Assembly (NCBI GenBank): GCA_047975005.1
Contig: JBKECW010000077.1
Span: 1-26,900 of the forward strand
Reading direction: 5' to 3'
Length of the DNA stretch: 26,900 nt
Source of the DNA: JBKEAJ01 sp047975005
GTDB taxonomy: Bacteria > Bacteroidota > Bacteroidia > Bacteroidales > Prolixibacteraceae
Part shown: in pieces, positions 14,746 through 22,726 of the stretch
Layout: every line of letters begins with the position of its first letter
How positions within the stretch are numbered: the first letter of the stretch is position 1
Notes under the pieces: model-generated
What the model was told of the DNA's origin: nothing
Database searches by the model: none
What the model saw: only the letters and a program-made list of their open reading frames with translations
Translations under genes and position numbers: made by a program

Positions 14746-16275
14746 TTACAAGCTATCTCCCGAGTAATCAATAATATACTTTTTGTTTGCTCTTTGCGAG
14801 GAGCTGGTCAGCACCTCATAGGATATTGTATTCCATTTCTCGGCAATTTCCTCGATAGATATATTCTGTCCATAAATCTCAACTTTATCGCCAATTTTGA
14901 GGTCTACTCCGGTAACGTCTATCATAAACATATCCATACATATATTTCCGACCGTAGGAACGAAATGCTCGTTTATATATACACGCCCCACTCCATTGCC
15001 CATGGAGCGTCGATAACCGTCAGCATACCCGACAGGAACAACAGCAATAGTTTTATCTTCGTCAAACACGGCTACACCCCCATATCCAACGGGCTGTCCT
15101 GCTTTTATATTTTTGATAGAGATAATCTCCGAAAACAGGCTTCTAACCACCTTTAGCCTATCATCCATACTATTTATTCCGCCATAGAGTCCTATTCCTG
15201 AACGCACCATATCAAGTTGGTACTGAGGGAAACGCAACACACCTGCACTATTTAGAATATGCCTTATAACCCTGTATTCCAACACATCTTCCGCTCTCTT
15301 ATAATATTCGGCAAACTGATCAAACTGATTCTGTGTAAATTTATCTTTTTTAGGATCTTCGGAGCATGCTAAATGCGAATACACAGACAAAACTTTTATT
15401 CTTTCTCTGTTCTCGTTAATAATCTCCAATGCTTCGTCAAAGGTCTCCATTGTATCAAAGCCCAGTCTCGCCATTCCGGTATCAACCTTCAGATGTACTC
15501 CTATCTGCTTTTCACCAACTCTGGCTACACACTCTTTTAGAAGCTCCAAATTTGGGATCGAGGGTTGCAAGTCGTATTCTAGACATAGTTCAAAATTCTC
15601 CTTATACACATTCATTACCATTATAGGAGTAACTACATGATTGTTCCTGAGCTGAATACCCTCATCAACACTAAAAACTCCTATATAATCGACGTTTGAC
15701 ATGTTGGCAAACCTTCCAAGACGGAGCATTCCACAACCGTACGCATCGGCCTTAAGCATTACCATCAGCTTGGTTTGAGGCTTTATAAACCTACGATAAA
15801 CATTTATGTTGCTGACTGCATTTTTGACATTTACTTCAGATATTGTATGCGAGGTGTTACCTCTCATGTAATTTATTATATCTCGTGTCTCCTGAACATC
15901 CCCAAACACGAAGAACACCTTTGACCCTGAATTTTCAAAAAAATTCATGTCTATAAATTCTTGTAAAGTATCACACTTCTCCATCAATGACCCCAGAGCC
16001 ATTTTGGTTTTGAAGCTGCCGACATGCACTTTTGACTTTATGTTCATCTGAGCATTTAGTAATTCAAAAGCCAAAACCTCATCAGAGGTCAGATTCGCCA
16101 GAAATCTTGAGTTCGTATATATTATGGATATACCCATTCCATAGTAATAGGTATATGCAAAATGCAACATCTGTTGATAGTTATCAAAACTATTAACGTC
16201 CTTCACACTGTATATAAAGGCCCCGTTCTTCCCCTCTTGTCCAACAATTGTAGTTTTAGTGCTTTTCTTAGCCAT
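14746..16275 (-). CDS. alr: Alanine racemase with unusual N-terminal domain
   Basis: The C-terminal 365 residues are a complete PLP-dependent alanine racemase, making D-alanine for peptidoglycan. The PLP lysine is K175 in MLKADAYGCG, the catalytic tyrosine is Y417 in PVGYADGYRR, and MARLGF, RSGIGLYGG and CMDMFMIDV are present. The first 145 residues are extra, since ordinary Alr has about 360-380. Many Bacteroidota carry a MurF-Alr fusion, and the end of this domain (SGSKVFFVFGDVQETRDIIN, then TSHTISEVNV) resembles the MurF-Alr junction. The MurF ATP-binding core (GTNGKT) is absent, so ligase activity is not expected from this chain. The gene starts 10 bp after the ppa stop, so it is probably read in the same transcript. 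Confidence 0.93.
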   Translation of the reverse strand: MAKKSTKTTIVGQEGKNGAFIYSVKDVNSFDNYQQMLHFAYTYYYGMGISIIYTNSRFLANLTSDEVLAFELLNAQMNIKSKVHVGSFKTKMALGSLMEKCDTLQEFIDMNFFENSGSKVFFVFGDVQETRDIINYMRGNTSHTISEVNVKNAVSNINVYRRFIKPQTKLMVMLKADAYGCGMLRLGRFANMSNVDYIGVFSVDEGIQLRNNHVVTPIMVMNVYKENFELCLEYDLQPSIPNLELLKECVARVGEKQIGVHLKVDTGMARLGFDTMETFDEALEIINENRERIKVLSVYSHLACSEDPKKDKFTQNQFDQFAEYYKRAEDVLEYRVIRHILNSAGVLRFPQYQLDMVRSGIGLYGGINSMDDRLKVVRSLFSEIISIKNIKAGQPVGYGGVAVFDEDKTIAVVPVGYADGYRRSMGNGVGRVYINEHFVPTVGNICMDMFMIDVTGVDLKIGDKVEIYGQNISIEEIAEKWNTISYEVLTSSSQRANKKYIIDYSGDSL

Positions 16276-16285
16276 TATTGTCTCC

Positions 16286-16969
16286 CTAGTCGTCGTCGTC
16301 GTCGTGAAACAATGCCTGTCCTAGATTCTCAAACTTACGCCTATAGTCTCTCATTGCCAGCCTGATAAGCTCTATCGCCTCAGTGGCATCGTAGGTATGA
16401 GTGATTTCTGCCTGCCTGTCCTTGCCGGGCATATCTTTATATGTAAGGAAGTAGTGCTTAAGTCGCTCCACCACGATACTTGGACATTCCGATATATCTT
16501 TGAAATCGCCATATACAACATCAGATTTAAGTACCGCAATAATTTTATCGTCGGCCTCGTTGCCATCAAGCATTCTAAATCCACCAATAGGAATAGCCTC
16601 AACAATAAAATTGCCTTGTGCTATATTTTTTTCTGTCAACACACAAACGTCAATAGGATCGCCATCGCCTTTGATACCTTCGCGTCCTGTTTTTTCCATG
16701 CAAAACTCGCCCACCGAACGACCGCAATAGGTTTGTGGAATAAACCCATACAGTGCAGGAGTAACATTGGAGTACTTCTGCGGTCTGTCAAGTTTCAGAT
16801 ATCCACTGGATTTGTCAATTTCAAACTTAACAGTGTCTGTCGTTACTATCTCTATAAAAGCGGTAAACGTCTCAGGTGCATTATCTCCGATATGCACTCC
16901 ATGCCAAGGGTGAGATTTATATCTCAAGCCCATCAATTTTCCAATAGGGTCCGAAAAAGTATCTGCCAT
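16286..16969 (-). CDS. ppa: Inorganic pyrophosphatase, family I
   Basis: This cytoplasmic enzyme hydrolyses pyrophosphate and pulls biosynthetic reactions forward. The family I metal-binding signature DGDPIDVCVL is at residues 102-111 (D102, D104 and D107). Supporting blocks are FEIDKSSGYLKLDRPQ, ALYGFIPQTYCG and GNEADDKIIAV. At 227 aa it is somewhat longer than the E. coli enzyme (175 aa). The last five residues are all aspartate, encoded by five GAC codons in a row before the stop. It lies 51 bp after prfB and 10 bp before alr. Confidence 0.95.
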   Translation of the reverse strand: MADTFSDPIGKLMGLRYKSHPWHGVHIGDNAPETFTAFIEIVTTDTVKFEIDKSSGYLKLDRPQKYSNVTPALYGFIPQTYCGRSVGEFCMEKTGREGIKGDGDPIDVCVLTEKNIAQGNFIVEAIPIGGFRMLDGNEADDKIIAVLKSDVVYGDFKDISECPSIVVERLKHYFLTYKDMPGKDRQAEITHTYDATEAIELIRLAMRDYRRKFENLGQALFHDDDDD

Positions 16970-17020
16970 AACAGTTTATTTTTTTGTCCGTAAATGTAAT
17001 TAATTATTATCTGCTTACTA

Positions 17021-18110
17021 CTACTCGCCTCCAAATTCCATCAAAAATGCTTTTATGAAACCGTCCAAATCGCCGTCCAACACAGCCTGAACGTTTCCAC
17101 TTTCGTGACTTGTGCGCACGTCCTTCACCATTTTGTATGGTTGTAAAACATAAGACCTTATTTGCGACCCCCACTCGATTTTTTTCTTTTGAGATTCAAT
17201 CTTCATTGATTCTTCCTGCCTCTTACGCAGTTCCATCTCATAGAGTTGTGATTTCAGCAGGCGCATAGCATTTTCTTTATTTTGCAACTGCGAACGACTT
17301 TCGGTATTTTCGATTACTATACCTGTCGGAGCATGTTTAAGCCTGACTCCGGTTTCGACCTTGTTGACATTCTGCCCACCGGCACCTCCCGAACGGAAAG
17401 TATCCCATGAAATATCTGAAGGATTAACTTCTATTTCTATTGTGTCGTCAACAAGTGGAGCCACAAAAACCGATGTAAAAGAGGTCATTCTCTTGCCTTG
17501 TGCATTGAAAGGCGAAATCCTCACCAGTCGGTGAACGCCGTTTTCGCTTTTCAGATAGCCGTAGGCATATTCGCCCTCTATTTCTATGGTACAGCTCTTA
17601 ATTCCTGCCTCGTCGCCGTCGTTCATTTCGGCAACTTTCACCTTGTAATTGTGTTGTTCTGCCCAACGGGTGTACATCCGAAACAACATCTCTGCCCAAT
17701 CATTGCTTTCTGTTCCGCCTGCACCCGCATTTATGCGCAACATACAACTCATGGAGTCCTCCTGCTTTCTGAGCATATTGCGAGTTTCCAAATCTTCCAC
17801 GATTGACAAGGTTTTTACATACTGAGCTTCCACCTCTTCGTCGTCTGCTTCACCAAGCTGATTGAACTCATAGAGTACCTCCAACTCTCCCAATTGCTCT
17901 TCTATATTCTCATATCCGGTAGTCCAGCTCTTTACTGAACGAATATGACGCATTTGTACCTCTGCCTCTTTGGGATTATCCCAGAATGCAGGGTCTTGAG
18001 TTTTTAGTTCTTCCTCTTTGAGTTGATTTATTTTAGCATCGTAGTCAAAGATACCTCCTTAACGCATCCCGACGCTCTCTAAGTTCATTTAGTTGCTCCT
18101 GACTTATCAT
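17021..18110 (-). CDS. prfB: Peptide chain release factor 2, with programmed +1 frameshift
   Basis: RF2 ends translation at UGA and UAA. The reading frame starts at ATG 18110 (MISQEQLNELRERRDALRRY, then L), meets TGA at 18047-18045, and continues after a +1 shift as DYDAKINQLKEEELKTQDPA and PAFWDNPKEAEVQMRHIRSV, giving about 362 aa, close to the usual 365. The stop-recognition tripeptide SPF is in VRISPFNAQGKRM, and the catalytic GGQ in RSGGAGGQNVNKVETGVRL. Without the shift the long frame would start at the internal ATG 17953 and lose the N-terminal 50 or so residues. The slip site makes the protein self-regulating: low RF2 lets ribosomes pause at UGA and shift. It lies between the LOG gene (53 bp) and ppa (51 bp). 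Confidence 0.97.
18044..18059 (-). promoter_or_regulatory. RF2 autoregulatory +1 frameshift site
   Basis: On the minus strand the sequence AGGAGG-TAT-CTT-TGA-C carries all known elements: an internal Shine-Dalgarno-like AGGAGG (18059-18054), a slippery CTT (18050-18048), the in-frame stop TGA (18047-18045) and a following C. Slippage from CTT to TTT skips one base, so GAC is read next. This closely matches the classical prfB site. Confidence 0.95.
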
Positions 18111-18163
18111 TTTTTTAATCTTTATATGTCTCTCCCATTCTCCATTAAAATGAGTGTCTATAT

Positions 18164-18730
18164 TTATTCAAACTTACTAGGCACATCATTTTTATCGTAA
18201 CTCTTAAGATAATCTACTGCATCTTGCTCTGAGTCAGTTACAAAATAAAGTTTTCTAAAGCTCTCGTTGGCAAAATGCTCTTCATATATAGTCTCAAACA
18301 TTGCGATAAGATTATCAAAATACCCGCTTTTATTGAGAAAGACAATGGCGGGATTAATATAATTAAGTTGTTTGAGCGTTATTACTTCCAGCACCTCCTC
18401 CAGGGTCCCAAAGCCTCCGGGCAGAGTTATAAAAGCATCACTACGTCTGCGCATTTCTTCCTTTCTGTCCTTCATGTCGTGCGTAACAATTAGCTCATCG
18501 CAATATTCGGATGCTAAGTTCATATTATTCAACTTCTCTGGAATAATACCTAGAGTTTTGCCTCCTACCGATTTAGCCCCCTCTAACGAGAGGTGCATCA
18601 ATCCTACATTACCGGCTCCATTAACCAGCGTAAAGCCTTCAAGAGCCAAGAGTCGCCCCATTTCGTGAGCCGAGTTTTTATATATATCGTCAACCTTATT
18701 GCTTGACGAAGCAAAAACACAAACGTTCAT
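18164..18730 (-). CDS. LOG family protein (TIGR00730), putative nucleotide 5'-monophosphate phosphoribohydrolase
   Basis: A 188-aa Rossmann-fold protein. The family motif PGGFGTLEEVLE is at residues 104-115, preceded by the MRRRSDAFITLPGG block, with GAGNVGLM at 38-45. Characterised LOG proteins release free base from cytokinin riboside monophosphates or other nucleotide monophosphates; the substrate in Bacteroidota is unclear. It begins 2 bp after the gyrB stop, so it is translated from the gyrB transcript. Older annotations of such genes as lysine decarboxylase are misleading. Confidence 0.9.
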   Translation of the reverse strand: MNVCVFASSSNKVDDIYKNSAHEMGRLLALEGFTLVNGAGNVGLMHLSLEGAKSVGGKTLGIIPEKLNNMNLASEYCDELIVTHDMKDRKEEMRRRSDAFITLPGGFGTLEEVLEVITLKQLNYINPAIVFLNKSGYFDNLIAMFETIYEEHFANESFRKLYFVTDSEQDAVDYLKSYDKNDVPSKFE

Positions 18731-18732
18731 TG

Positions 18733-20700
18733 TTAGGCATCAATATTTGCATATACTGCATGCGTCTCGATAAACTCTCTGCGAGGTGGCACTTCGTCGC
18801 CCATAAGCATTGAGAAAATACGGTCGGCTTCGGCAGCGTTTTCAACAGTAACTTGGCGCAATATACGGGTTTCGGGATTCATTGTTGTATCCCAAAGCTG
18901 TTCGGCATTCATCTCTCCAAGACCTTTATACCGTTGTGTATGCACCGAGCTTTCGTTGCCATCTGTCCATTCTTTTATTGTAGCTAAACGCTCTTCGTCA
19001 TCCCAGCAGTATTGCTCTTTCTTCCCTTTCTTCAACAAGTACAGCGGAGGAGTAGCAATGTACACATTCCCGTTTTGTATTAGCTCATTCATAAAGCGGA
19101 AGAAGAAAGTAAGAATAAGGGTTGTAATGTGACTTCCGTCCACGTCGGCATCGGTCATTATCACAACCTTATGATACCTAAGTTTCTCGGTGTTCAAGGC
19201 CTTGGAGTCTTCCTCTGTACCTACCGATACTCCGAGTGCGGTATATATATTTTTAATTTCGTCATTTTCAAACACTTTGTGCTGAATAGACTTTTCGACA
19301 TTCAGAATTTTTCCTTTGAGCGGCAGTATTGCCTGAAACTCGCGGTTTCGTCCTTGCTTTGCCGTTCCGCCTGCCGAATCTCCCTCGACCAGATATATCT
19401 CGCAGTCTTCGGCTTTACGGCTAGAACAGTCCGACAGCTTGCCGGGCAGTCCTCCACCCGAGAAAACCGTTTTGCGTTGCACCAGTTCACGTGCCTTGCG
19501 GGCAGCATGCCGAGCCTGAGCGGCAAGAATAACTTTACTAACAATAGACTTAGCGTCTTTCGGATTTTCTTCCAAATAGTTAGCAAGCATCTCGCTTACA
19601 GCTTGGTCAACGGATGAGCTAACCTCTGAGTTTCCTAATTTAGTCTTTGTCTGTCCTTCAAACTGAGGCTCAGCAACCTTTACGGAAACAACGGCAGTAA
19701 GCCCCTCACGAAAGTCGTCTCCACTAATTTCAAACTTTACTTTCGACAGCAAGCCTGAGCTTTCGGCATAATTTTTAAGTGTGCGTGTAAGTCCGCGACG
19801 GAATCCTGTAAGGTGCGTTCCACCCTCGATAGTATTGATATTATTTACATAGGAATGAATATTCTCTGTAAACGAAGTGTTGTAATGCAGTGCCACCTCA
19901 ACAGGAATATCATTTTTCTCTGTAACTATATGTATTACTTCGTCAATGAGTCTCTCTCTATTTTTGTCAAGGTACTGAACAAATTCCTTCAATCCTTCTT
20001 CGGAGTAATAACGCTCGTATTTAAACTTGCCATCCTCGTCTTCTTCCCTCTCATCAGTAATAGACAGTGCTATTCCTGCATTCAGATATGCTAAGTCTCT
20101 AAGTCTGGCAGACAATGTTTCGTATTTATAAACAGTTGCCAAGAATATTTCCGCATCCGGTTTAAATGTGATTATTGTTCCGGTTTTGTCAGACTCTCCA
20201 ATCACCTGAATGTCGCCTTGCGATGCACCTTTTGCAAATTCCTGCACCCAAACTTTCCCTTCGCGGTGAACTTCTGCACGCAATGTAGCTGAAAGGGCAT
20301 TCACACAGGAAACCCCCACTCCGTGAAGTCCTCCAGACACTTTATAAGTACCCTTATCAAACTTACCTCCTGCGTGAAGGACTGTCAGCACTACTTCCAA
20401 AGCCGATTTATTTTCCTTAGCGTGGTGCCCTGTCGGAATACCTCGCCCGTCGTCTTTTACCGTAATGGAGTTGTCTTTATGAATTATTACATCAATGTTC
20501 TTACAGAAACCTGCAAGAGCCTCATCTATGGAGTTATCAATAACCTCATAAACAAGATGATGAAGACCTTTTTCGTTTACATCACCGATATACATCGATG
20601 GTCTTTTGCGAACTGCGGACAGACCCTCCAGCACCTGAATATTATCGGCTGAATAATCTTGTGGTTGCCCTTGATTTTGATTGTTTTCTATTTCTGACAT
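18733..20700 (-). CDS. gyrB: DNA gyrase subunit B
   Basis: GyrB is the ATPase subunit of gyrase and works with GyrA to introduce negative supercoils. The 655-aa protein has the GHKL ATPase motifs EVIDNSIDEALAG, DDGRGIP and GGLHGVGVSCVNA, the transducer segment, and the TOPRIM motifs EGDSAGGTAKQGRNREFQAI, LPLKGKILNVEK and DADVDGSHI. The C-terminal YKGLGEMNAEQLWDTTMNPE block confirms GyrB or a close paralogue; QRKTVFSGGGLPGKLSDCSS and the length (short relative to E. coli's 804, lacking its insertion) are typical of GyrB in this phylum. ParE is less likely. It heads the minus-strand series gyrB-LOG-prfB-ppa-alr. Confidence 0.95.
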   Translation of the reverse strand: MSEIENNQNQGQPQDYSADNIQVLEGLSAVRKRPSMYIGDVNEKGLHHLVYEVIDNSIDEALAGFCKNIDVIIHKDNSITVKDDGRGIPTGHHAKENKSALEVVLTVLHAGGKFDKGTYKVSGGLHGVGVSCVNALSATLRAEVHREGKVWVQEFAKGASQGDIQVIGESDKTGTIITFKPDAEIFLATVYKYETLSARLRDLAYLNAGIALSITDEREEDEDGKFKYERYYSEEGLKEFVQYLDKNRERLIDEVIHIVTEKNDIPVEVALHYNTSFTENIHSYVNNINTIEGGTHLTGFRRGLTRTLKNYAESSGLLSKVKFEISGDDFREGLTAVVSVKVAEPQFEGQTKTKLGNSEVSSSVDQAVSEMLANYLEENPKDAKSIVSKVILAAQARHAARKARELVQRKTVFSGGGLPGKLSDCSSRKAEDCEIYLVEGDSAGGTAKQGRNREFQAILPLKGKILNVEKSIQHKVFENDEIKNIYTALGVSVGTEEDSKALNTEKLRYHKVVIMTDADVDGSHITTLILTFFFRFMNELIQNGNVYIATPPLYLLKKGKKEQYCWDDEERLATIKEWTDGNESSVHTQRYKGLGEMNAEQLWDTTMNPETRILRQVTVENAAEADRIFSMLMGDEVPPRREFIETHAVYANIDA

Positions 20701-20767
20701 AAATTTATTTTCAGTATTTAAAAGCCGAAATAATTATTACTTAACGGCTACAAACAACTTCGACGTG

Positions 20768-20795
20768 CAAATATACAAAACTTCATCCTTACAAA
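20768..20795 (-). promoter_or_regulatory. Promoter for gyrB
   Basis: On the minus strand TTTG (20795-20792), then 16 bp, then TATATTTG (20775-20768), a full match to the -7 consensus. The spacer is slightly short for the phylum. The leader would be about 60 nt. Confidence 0.5.
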
Positions 20796-20810
20796 GAAGT
20801 TACAACAGAG

Positions 20811-20868
20811 CATATTGTCAACAATATGTTTATAACATATAGGTGCATCTATATTTTGATATATCAAA
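20811..20868. repeat. Cluster of three palindromes between gyrB and the sigma gene
   Basis: Three perfect inverted repeats lie in 58 bp: CATATTG-TCAA-CAATATG (20811-20828), ATATGTT-TAT-AACATAT (20824-20840) and TTTGATATATCAAA (20855-20868). The first two share bases 20824-20828, so as hairpins they are mutually exclusive. The third includes TTTG (20855-20858), the likely -33 element of the sigma gene promoter. They may be protein-binding operators; this is inference. Confidence 0.5.
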
Positions 20869-20885
20869 TCAATGTAGTTTCTTTG
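20855..20885 (+). promoter_or_regulatory. Promoter for the ECF sigma gene
   Basis: TTTG (20855-20858), 19 bp, then TTTCTTTG (20878-20885), one mismatch to TAnnTTTG at the second base. The expected leader is about 50 nt before the ATG at 20945. The -33 element lies inside a 14-bp palindrome. Confidence 0.4.
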
Positions 20886-20944
20886 TGAAATCATTTAAAA
20901 AACTTAACTCGTTTACGTCCATTTTGCCTACAACATAAACAGGA

Positions 20945-21499
20945 ATGCAGAATACGGATACAAAATACAACAAACATCGTTTTCAGGAATTTTTTAACAA
21001 CTACTTCCCGAAAGTAAAGTCTTTTGCTCTTCAAATTCTAAAATCTGAAGAAGATGCCGAGGACATTACCCAAGATATTTTTGTCAAGATATGGGAAAAC
21101 CCCGAGCTTTGGTCTAACAAAACAAAATCCGACAACTATCTTTACGTTACCACCAGAAATCAAATTTACAATTTCCTAAAACATAAAACCGTAGAGCTTA
21201 AACACATGGAAGACGCTGCCCGGAAGATGCGAATCTCAGAGCAGAGACAAGCAGACCAGAGCGATGAACTACACGTAAAGGAGTTGGAGTTGCTTATCCA
21301 AATAGCAATCGATAATATGCCAAAGCAACGCAGGCGTATTTTCTTAATGAGCAGGCAAGAAAATTTGACAAATCAAGAAATTGCTAACAAACTTGACATC
21401 TCTGTTCGCACAACAGAACACCATATATATCAGGCACTTCAAGACTTAAAGAAAATAGTTTTATTTTTTTTCTTGATTGGACTAAGTATGCCGGCTTAA
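20945..21499 (+). CDS. ECF RNA polymerase sigma factor
   Basis: A 184-aa sigma-70 family member of the extracytoplasmic-function type. Region 2 (about residues 12-80) has SEEDAEDITQDIFVKIWENP and then YLYVTTRNQIYNFLKH. Region 4 (about 115-168) has MPKQRRRIFLMSRQENLTNQ followed by EIANKLDISVRTTEHHIYQA, a helix-turn-helix. There is no region 3, as expected. The last residues, IVLFFFLIGLSMPA, are strongly hydrophobic, a feature I recall in several Bacteroidota ECF factors. The FecR gene follows after 56 bp and the SusC and SusD genes after that, so this sigma factor very likely drives the uptake operon on receipt of a signal through FecR. Confidence 0.93.
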   Translation: MQNTDTKYNKHRFQEFFNNYFPKVKSFALQILKSEEDAEDITQDIFVKIWENPELWSNKTKSDNYLYVTTRNQIYNFLKHKTVELKHMEDAARKMRISEQRQADQSDELHVKELELLIQIAIDNMPKQRRRIFLMSRQENLTNQEIANKLDISVRTTEHHIYQALQDLKKIVLFFFLIGLSMPA

Positions 21500-21555
21500 C
21501 AAATTGTTTATATAGTGAGAACATATAATTCAGACTATATAAATATTTAGTTGAA

Positions 21556-22545
21556 GTGGGAGAAAATATAGAAAAAATAATACAAGCATTCGTTGACTCA
21601 GACTTCTCAGAGCAAGCAACAAACTCGTTCCACAATTGGCTAATAGAGAACAAGCATAAAAAAGGGAAAGATCGTGTGCTTCGCAAGCTGTGGGATGAAA
21701 CCAAAGCTGAAGCAAACGAAAGCACTGACATATCATATAGACAAGTCCTAAATAAGATCAAGGAACAACAACAAACAAGCCTAAGAACCCGCAGACTCAG
21801 CATTTTAAAATATATTGCGGCAGCTGTCATTCTTATAACAATATCGGTGGGAGGGACTTTCTGGCTCATGCAGAGACAGTCTAGCAGTCAGCTTGATGTA
21901 AAAATGGTAGAATGCTATGCCAAAAACGGAGATACCGATATACTATCACTACCCGACGGCAGCACCGTCCACTTAAACTCCGGTTCCTATGTTATTTATC
22001 CCGACAATATGGAAGGCGACACCCGCACTATATTTTTGATAGGAGAAGCGCACTTTGATGTTGCCAAAAATCCGAAGAAGCCTTTTATAGTAAAATCCTC
22101 AAATTTATCGGTTACTGCATTAGGCACAAAGTTCAATGTAAGAGCCTATCCCGAGGATGAGTACATCACCGCAACCCTTATCGAAGGCAAGGTCAGCGTA
22201 GACTGCCACGGCAAGAACTACATTTTGACAGCTGGACAAGAGGTTACATTCAACAGAAACTCTGATGAAAGCCGACAACTAGATGCCAACATAGACATCA
22301 CAACAGCATGGCAAAGGGATGAAACAATCTTCAACAAATCTACATTTGAAGAAATACTTAACACCTTAGAACATCGCTACGGTGTAGAATTTCGCAGTCC
22401 TAAGATGAAATATAATGAAGATAGGTACAACTTTGTGTTTAAAGAAGGGGCAGACATTAACGAGGTCATGAATATTGTACAAACCGTAGTCGGAAAATTC
22501 AAATATCGCATAGATGGCAACATCTGCTATCTATACTGGGATTAA
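21556..22545 (+). CDS. FecR-type anti-sigma factor
   Basis: A 329-aa single-span inner-membrane regulator. A cytoplasmic N-terminal part (1-80) should hold the sigma factor; a membrane helix covers about residues 84-105 (ILKYIAAAVILITISVGGTF). The periplasmic FecR domain follows (about 118-220: LSLPDGSTVHLNSGS, GEAHFDVAKNPKKPFIVKSS, ALGTKFNVRAY, ATLIEGKVSV). The C-terminal part (about 250-329) resembles DUF4974, ending TVVGKFKYRIDGNICYLYWD. Start is GTG 21556; there is no ATG in frame before the conserved N-terminal segment. In the known mechanism its periplasmic part touches the STN domain of SusC. Confidence 0.92.
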   Translation: MGENIEKIIQAFVDSDFSEQATNSFHNWLIENKHKKGKDRVLRKLWDETKAEANESTDISYRQVLNKIKEQQQTSLRTRRLSILKYIAAAVILITISVGGTFWLMQRQSSSQLDVKMVECYAKNGDTDILSLPDGSTVHLNSGSYVIYPDNMEGDTRTIFLIGEAHFDVAKNPKKPFIVKSSNLSVTALGTKFNVRAYPEDEYITATLIEGKVSVDCHGKNYILTAGQEVTFNRNSDESRQLDANIDITTAWQRDETIFNKSTFEEILNTLEHRYGVEFRSPKMKYNEDRYNFVFKEGADINEVMNIVQTVVGKFKYRIDGNICYLYWD

Positions 22546-22587
22546 GAATAGTAAGGGAATTTAAAAAACTAACAAAAAAAATAACAC

Positions 22588-22644
22588 ATGAACACAAAAA
22601 AAAGTATCCGGAAAGGCTGGTCCCCTATTCCGGACACATCGTAA
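22588..22644 (+). other. 18-codon ORF with hairpin in the FecR-SusC spacer
   Basis: An ATG at 22588 opens an 18-codon frame, MNTKKSIRKGWSPIPDTS, ended by TAA at 22642. Within it GTATCCGG (22604-22611) and CCGGACAC (22630-22637) can pair at seven of eight positions around an 18-base loop. The 181-bp spacer between the FecR and SusC genes is otherwise AT-rich with no gene. Neither translation nor a regulatory role is shown; a leader peptide, an attenuation structure or chance are all possible. Confidence 0.35.
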
Positions 22645-22726
22645 AAATGCTTTCAGCATCAAAAAAATGATTAGTCAGAATTTACAAATTGACATTTAAG
22701 TTTAACACTAAAAACCTTACAAAGAT

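Noticed and set aside
16397..16993. A 198-codon open frame opposite ppa
   Set aside because: It is antisense to a certain pyrophosphatase gene and mirrors its codons.
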